From NCBI RefSeq assembly GCF_004104015.1, contig NZ_RYFV01000013.1, positions 1 through 64,000 on the forward strand: 64,000 bases of DNA, given 5' to 3'. Below the pieces are notes generated by a model. The model saw only the letters and a program-made list of their open reading frames with translations, was not told the DNA's origin and did no database searches. Each line of letters starts with the position of its first letter. Position 1 is the first letter of the stretch. A program made the position numbers and the translations under genes. This document shows, piece by piece, positions 61,307 through 64,000 of the stretch. Origin of the DNA: Actinomyces oricola. GTDB lineage: Bacteria; Actinomycetota; Actinomycetes; Actinomycetales; Actinomycetaceae.

Positions 61307-61428
61307 CGCTCCTGCCCTTCCCGCGCCCTGCGGCGCCCTGCCTCACCGAGGTGGTTCAAGCGGGGAATTCATGTTGGTGGTCGATGGTCGCCTTGATGGG
61401 TCAAGCCTACGGCGGATTAGCCGCTCCT

Positions 61429-61444
61429 TCAAACACGTGTTCGA
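61429..61444. promoter_or_regulatory. LexA box A (lexA side)
   Basis: TCAAACACGTGTTCGA shares the ACACGTGTTCG core with the recA box. It lies 123 bases from the lexA ATG. Confidence 0.8.
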
Positions 61445-61481
61445 AAAATGCTGGACGTGTCGGCCGATGCCAACTATCGTG

Positions 61482-61497
61482 TCGAACAGGTGTTCGA
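61482..61497. promoter_or_regulatory. LexA box B
   Basis: TCGAACAGGTGTTCGA is a near-perfect SOS box. Its last base is the first base of box C (15 bp centre to centre). Confidence 0.85.
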
Positions 61498-61512
61498 CGA
61501 ACATGTGTTCTA
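61497..61512. promoter_or_regulatory. LexA box C, abutting the chiZ-like ribosome binding site
   Basis: ACGAACATGTGTTCTA has the intact GAAC-N4-GTTC core. It ends at the first base of the AGGAGG (61512-61517) used for the ChiZ-like start. Confidence 0.78.
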
Positions 61513-61523
61513 GGAGGTTCATG

Positions 61524-62252
61524 ATGAGTGCCGCGCTCCCGCCCTCATCCCCGCTGCGAGTCCCGACCGCTTCCTCCGCCCACGAGGGCGGGGCGCCCCG
61601 GCGCCGAGGTCATCTGCGCCTGGTGACGGCGCCCCCGGTGCGGGAGCCGCGGGACGGGTCCCGGCCGGCCCCGCTGCCGGAGCTCACTCGGCGGCCCCTC
61701 CCGCCGCGCGCATCGTCCCGGCCCGCAGCCCCCCGGCTCTCCGGGTTGGCGGCCCTGGCCCCTCACCATCCCGCAGTGCGCGCCGCGCTGCTCCGAGAGC
61801 GCGAGCAGTCGGCGCGCGCCAGGACTCCAGCCGATACTGGCCTCGAACGGCCCGGTGCCGCCGCCCGGCTCGCACCCGCCCCGGCGCCCCCATTCGAGGG
61901 CGCATCCCAGTCCGCGGCCTCTACCCGCGCAAGGGCGGCTACTCGGTCCGCCGGCGTGCGGCGGGGGCCGGCGGTGCGCCTCCCCCTGTTCCTGCGGGCG
62001 CTTGTCGCCTTGACCGCCCTGGCATTCGTGCTCGTCCTTGCGGTGGCGACCGGGATTGTGGCCTCGGGCTTGGGCCCCGCCCCCGCGGCGGCCACCGCAG
62101 TAACCGTGCGCCAGGGGCAGTCTTTGTGGGAGATCGCCTCGGCCACGGGCAGCGCTGATGTCGCCGGGACGGTGACCGGCATTGTCGAACTCAACGACTT
62201 GAGCTCCTCCACCGTTCATCCCGGCCAGGTCCTCCTTGTCCCAGTGCGCTGA
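61524..62252 (+). CDS. SOS-linked LysM membrane protein, ChiZ/DivS-like cell-division inhibitor
   Basis: A 242-residue protein. The first ~150 residues are Ala/Pro/Arg-rich and probably disordered in the cytoplasm. One membrane helix lies at ~155-178 ('LVALTALAFVLVLAVATGIV'), followed by an outside LysM domain (~192-242, 'TVRQGQSLWEIASAT', 'VELNDL', 'VHPGQVLLVPV') that binds peptidoglycan. This layout and the order lexA-this-nrdR match Rv2719c/ChiZ of mycobacteria and, by position, DivS of Corynebacterium, which halt division during SOS. ATG 61524 (six bases from AGGAGG) is preferred over ATG 61521. LexA boxes B and C control it. Confidence 0.85.
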   Translation: MSAALPPSSPLRVPTASSAHEGGAPRRRGHLRLVTAPPVREPRDGSRPAPLPELTRRPLPPRASSRPAAPRLSGLAALAPHHPAVRAALLREREQSARARTPADTGLERPGAAARLAPAPAPPFEGASQSAASTRARAATRSAGVRRGPAVRLPLFLRALVALTALAFVLVLAVATGIVASGLGPAPAAATAVTVRQGQSLWEIASATGSADVAGTVTGIVELNDLSSSTVHPGQVLLVPVR

Positions 62253-62366
62253 CCCAGGGGTGTAGGGGCGGCAGGTGCGGTGTCCACCGCGAATGCTGCT
62301 TGCGACCGTGCCTGAGGCCCCTTACTCTCCTACACAGGACTTGTGATGAGACCGGAGGAGCCTCGC

Positions 62367-62828
62367 GTGCACTGTCCCTTCTGCCGGTACGAAAGCTCTC
62401 GCGTGGTGGACTCCCGCACCTCTGACGACGGCACCGCCATTAGGCGCCGCCGCGAGTGCCCCAAGTGCGGCCGCCGTTTCACCACCATTGAGACCGCCAG
62501 TCTTTCAGTGCGCAAGCGCTCCGGGGTCGCCGAACCGTTTCGCCGGGACAAGGTCATTATGGGAGTGCGCCGGGCCTGCCAGGGGCGCCCGGTCTCCGAC
62601 GACGACCTGGCCGTGCTGGCCCAGAAGGTTGAGGAGACCGTCCGGGCCAGCGGGCAGCCCCAGGTGGACTCCCACCAGATCGGCTTGGCCATCCTTGGGC
62701 CGCTGCGCGAACTCGACGAGATCGCCTACCTCCGCTTCGCCTCCGTCTACTCCGACTTCAGCAGCCTTGACGACTTTGAGACCGCCATTGCCGAACTGCG
62801 GGCCGCGCATGAGGCCGCCGGCGCTTGA
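62367..62828 (+). CDS. nrdR: Transcriptional repressor NrdR
   Basis: Zinc-finger and ATP-cone repressor of ribonucleotide reductase genes. The GTG at 62367 gives the standard opening 'MHCPFC', with GGAGGAG six bases upstream. The alternatives GTG 62343 and ATG 62346 add residues not found in the family. Of 153 residues, zinc ligands are C3, C6, C31 and C34. The ATP-cone runs from about residue 49 ('[20 protein letters not shown]') to '[12 protein letters not shown]'. nrd genes are outside the window. It follows the ChiZ-like gene by 114 bases, as in mycobacteria. Confidence 0.95.
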   Translation: MHCPFCRYESSRVVDSRTSDDGTAIRRRRECPKCGRRFTTIETASLSVRKRSGVAEPFRRDKVIMGVRRACQGRPVSDDDLAVLAQKVEETVRASGQPQVDSHQIGLAILGPLRELDEIAYLRFASVYSDFSSLDDFETAIAELRAAHEAAGA

Positions 62829-62867
62829 CTACAGGTTCAGCGTCCTGGGTGCGGGCGGTTGGCGGGC

Positions 62868-63707
62868 TCAGTGGTCCGCCGTGACGACGACGTAGCGGTG
62901 GCGGTGGTGGGTGCGCATACCCGCCTTGAGATAGCACGCCATTGCCCCCGCGTTGTTCTCCTCGACCTCCAGCGCCACCGTGCGCGCCCCGTGGGCCAGG
63001 GCCGCCCCGGCCAGCGCCCGGATCATGGCGGTGGCCTCACCGCGGCGCCGCGCCGGGGGCGGCACGTACAGGCCGTCAATGACCGCAATGCCATCGACGC
63101 CGGTGACCGCGAGCCGGCCCACGCCGCCGGTTGGGGTGCGGCAGAAAACCTGGAGGGGGGCGCTGGTCAGCAGGCGCCGAGCCAGGTCCCGGGCCCGCCC
63201 GGGCTCGGTCGAGGGGCGGGCGCGCGAGCTGGTTCGGCCCATGAGGGCCTCTGCGGGCGCGCTGTCCAAGATGACCGCGACGCCCGCGGCCCCCCGGCCC
63301 GGGTCCGTCATCCCGCCCGCAATGCCGGCAATCCTGCCAGCCGCGGCGGTCATGACCAGCACCTGCGGGTCGGGCGTGGGCGAGGCGAACTCCGGCGGGC
63401 GGCTGTCCGTCCGCAGCATGGCCAGTGCCGGCAGCCCGCGCCGCCGGTACCAGTCGGCGATGGCGGGCAGGCCGCCGGGGACGGTGCGGGAGAACACCAG
63501 CGCGGAGTTGGCGCGCTTGGTCATGCCCGAGTGCTCTCGCAGCACGCAGCCCTCGATCCCGGGGCGGACCAGGAGGGTGTCGGGGCGCCAGGCGGCCAGC
63601 AGCGCCAACTCGAGTCGGCCGATTGGGTCTCCGCCCCGTTCGGCGAGTTCTTCAATTCCCGTCGGCGTCCAGGCCCGCTCCTGGTGCCGGGGCGATTGCC
63701 CTGTCAT
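62868..63707 (-). CDS. GNAT-family N-acetyltransferase
   Basis: A 279-residue protein with a C-terminal GNAT domain: 'VDGIAVIDGLYVPPPARRRGEATAMIRALAGAA' carries the acetyl-CoA loop (RRRGEAT). 'VALEVEENNAGAMACYLKAGM' is the final strand and helix. The N-terminal ~150 residues form a second, degenerate half ('VLREHSGMTKRANSALVF'), as in tandem GNAT proteins. The substrate is unknown. Its ATG overlaps the stop of the glycosyltransferase gene upstream (ATGA), so they are cotranscribed. Confidence 0.86.
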   Translation of the reverse strand: MTGQSPRHQERAWTPTGIEELAERGGDPIGRLELALLAAWRPDTLLVRPGIEGCVLREHSGMTKRANSALVFSRTVPGGLPAIADWYRRRGLPALAMLRTDSRPPEFASPTPDPQVLVMTAAAGRIAGIAGGMTDPGRGAAGVAVILDSAPAEALMGRTSSRARPSTEPGRARDLARRLLTSAPLQVFCRTPTGGVGRLAVTGVDGIAVIDGLYVPPPARRRGEATAMIRALAGAALAHGARTVALEVEENNAGAMACYLKAGMRTHHRHRYVVVTADH

Positions 63708-64000
63708 CGGGCATCAATGGCCGCAATGAGGCTTGTCACGAGCCCGGGCCAGGTCCATCGCTCCATCATGAGCTCACGACCCGCCGCGCCCATGCGCCGG
63801 CGCAGGGCCGGGTCGGAGAGCTGGCGCACCAGCGCCATCACCAGGGCGTCCTCATCGCGGCCGTCGACCACGTTGCCCGTCACCGCCTCAACCACCGTTT
63901 CCGGGGCGCCACCGCTGGTCCCGGCGATCACCGGCAGCCCCGCGGCCGAGGCCTCCAGGAACACAATGCCCAGTCCCTCCACGTCCAGGCCCTTGCCACG
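63704..64000 (-). CDS. GT4 glycosyltransferase, C-terminal part, PimB-like (cut by window edge)
   Basis: The last 98 or so residues of a family 4 glycosyltransferase are present; the 5' part is outside the window. 'GLDVEGLGIVFLEASAAGLPVIAG' (given in two overlapping pieces: GLDVEGLGIVFLE and LEASAAGLPVIAG) is the EX7E donor-binding segment. 'GGAPETVVEAVTGNVVDG' follows. The DVEGLG form is typical of PimB, the mannosyltransferase of phosphatidylinositol mannoside synthesis in Actinobacteria. It would use the phosphatidylinositol made from Ino1 product. A related mannosyltransferase (MgtA) cannot be excluded. Confidence 0.8.
   Translation of the reverse strand, partial: RGKGLDVEGLGIVFLEASAAGLPVIAGTSGGAPETVVEAVTGNVVDGRDEDALVMALVRQLSDPALRRRMGAAGRELMMERWTWPGLVTSLIAAIDAR

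Noticed and set aside
62343-62366. Upstream starts of nrdR (GTG 62343, ATG 62346)
   Set aside because: They would add eight or seven residues before the universally N-terminal MxCPxC zinc motif; GTG 62367 has an ideal GGAGGAG spacing.

Overview
This window looks like chromosomal DNA of a high-GC actinobacterium, most likely a member of the Actinomycetaceae (Actinomyces-like). The pointers are gene families and gene order typical of Actinobacteria: an actinobacterial-type Ino1, LysX (lysyl-phosphatidylglycerol synthase fused to lysyl-tRNA synthetase), pgsA-cinA-clgR-DUF3046-recA-recX, miaB...miaA-dapF...hflX...lexA-chiZ-nrdR, an RNase J, and a PimB-like mannosyltransferase. The genus is inferred from gene content and base composition only.

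Layout. 1-180: truncated IS30-family transposase. 533-7807: tRNA-Leu, ino1, a one-cysteine Bcp peroxiredoxin, a 60-residue orphan protein, two tRNA-Lys, an orphan ATP-grasp protein, YccF and a large Ski2-like helicase. 8250-13830: two tandem alanine/glycine:cation symporters, a fumarylacetoacetate hydrolase family protein and gltX. 14050-23799: tRNA-Gln, two tRNA-Glu, rnj, lysX, a PfkB kinase and ftsK. 23882-29539: a CapA-like lipoprotein divergent from pgsA-cinA, then clgR, DUF3046 and SOS-controlled recA-recX. 29613-38847: a PckG-like PEP carboxykinase divergent from fhs, then an RpiB-like protein and the glycine cleavage genes gcvP-gcvT-gcvH; together these serve one-carbon and C3/C4 metabolism. 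39037-54584: miaB, an iron-uptake block, two YbjN proteins, miaA, dapF and an MFS exporter. 54716-64000: an rRNA-type methyltransferase, hflX, a DinG-family helicase, ldh, the SOS core lexA/chiZ-like/nrdR, a GNAT acetyltransferase and the end of a PimB-like glycosyltransferase.

The most interesting segment is 40762-49782. A FAD:protein FMN transferase (ApbE) is transcribed away from a seven-gene run: FTR1 permease, P19/Tp34 lipoprotein, DUF2318 Fe-S membrane protein, two FtsX/MacB-type permeases, their ATPase and an FMN-binding lipoprotein. Two DtxR/IdeR-like iron boxes lie in the shared promoter. I read this as an iron-acquisition machine with a covalently flavinylated extracytoplasmic electron carrier.

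A second recurring theme is transcription. At least eleven genes have a TANNNT element ending exactly 6 or 7 bases before the start codon, the signature of leaderless mRNAs. Other points of note are six 9-bp tandem units upstream of recA, three LexA boxes in the lexA/chiZ-like gap (one abutting the chiZ-like ribosome binding site), and replaced active-site residues in the PckG-like and RpiB-like proteins. Coordinates and residue numbers were worked out by hand from the sequence; no database search was possible.
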